Of a DNA stretch of 64,000 bases, positions 63,988 through 64,000 are shown one piece after another; position 1 is the first letter of the stretch, and the number at the start of each line of letters is the position of its first letter. Under the pieces are notes generated by a model that worked only from the letters and a program-made list of their open reading frames with translations, ran no database searches and was not told the DNA's origin. This DNA comes from Streptomyces toxytricini (GTDB taxonomy: Bacteria; Actinomycetota; Actinomycetes; Streptomycetales; Streptomycetaceae), in NCBI RefSeq assembly GCF_014649915.1, contig NZ_BMTY01000004.1:61624-125623 (forward strand). The letters are read 5' to 3'. Both the position numbers and the translations under genes were made by a program.

Positions 63988-64000
63988 GTGTCCTTCGAGG
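63988..64000 (+). CDS. Start of a further gene, cut by the window end
   Basis: GTG63988 follows a strong AAGGGGGAG and opens MSFE... with only four codons visible. A possible -10 TAGGTT lies at about 63945-63950. The identity cannot be given. Confidence 0.5.

Overview
The window is a stretch of high-GC actinobacterial chromosome, almost certainly from a Streptomyces species. The evidence is the very strong G/C third-position bias, the many GTG and some TTG starts, a complete desferrioxamine cluster, adpA next to orn, and a set of chitin genes. From memory, gene content and order resemble the S. coelicolor SCO27xx-28xx core region. No integrase, transposase, phage gene or CRISPR array was seen.

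Layout. 0-6 kb: a secreted NlpC/P60-like, peptidoglycan-binding protein coupled to a giant Pro/Ala-rich SPFH (band 7) membrane protein. 6-13.6 kb: an AA10 chitin LPMO, tRNA-Lys, an IclR regulator divergent from a luciferase-like oxidoreductase, a GH18 chitinase, and two tandem HTH-membrane proteins. 13.6-17.2 kb: a PAS-GGDEF-EAL protein (probably cdgA), an M6-type metalloprotease and a second, identical, inverted tRNA-Lys. 17.2-23.4 kb: two conserved unknowns, then an overlapping leftward operon of a PAP2 phosphatase, an iron-staple PD-(D/E)XK nuclease, a 524-aa unknown and an SF1 helicase. 23.5-31.4 kb: a histidine phosphatase, an HTH-TPR regulator, a spermidine-synthase-like protein, a two-component system, DUF5993/DsbB, a 5'-truncated marR and tRNA-His. 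31.5-40.7 kb: orn, adpA, a universal stress protein, a GPR1/FUN34/YaaH transporter, glmS2 with a small upstream gene, a DUF4429-SHOCT protein and a GH20 hexosaminidase. 40.8-48.4 kb: desD, desC, desB, desA, a siderophore-interacting protein and desE. 48.7-58.1 kb: a leucine/isovalerate catabolic operon (acyl-CoA dehydrogenase, HMG-CoA lyase and both subunits of an acyl-CoA carboxylase) with a divergent TetR, then a phosphatase, a TesB thioesterase and a second acyl-CoA dehydrogenase. 58.4-64 kb: a secreted serine hydrolase, a PucR regulator, an agmatinase-family ureohydrolase and a ThDP enzyme. A last gene is cut by the window end.

How the genes work together. LPMO, chitinase and hexosaminidase would take chitin to GlcNAc, and GlmS makes glucosamine-6-phosphate. 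Sequences matching the DasR operator (dre, core TGGTCYRGACCW) lie in front of the LPMO (three), the chitinase (two), the first HTH-membrane gene and the orf91-glmS2 unit, so one amino-sugar regulon probably spans the window. The des genes are marked by a perfect 19-bp iron box before desA and a 16/19 match before desE. The leucine-catabolism operon and its TetR share two 16-bp inverted repeats in their divergent promoter.

Most unusual features. (1) The nuclease/unknown/helicase operon looks like a Dna2 enzyme split into separate proteins and is the best candidate for an undescribed system; a 73-bp degenerate copy of the helicase 3' end follows it. (2) adpA has no TTA codon inside its reading frame. 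(3) marR is truncated beside the 3' end of tRNA-His. (4) A perfect 20-bp palindrome lies upstream of the tandem HTH-membrane genes.
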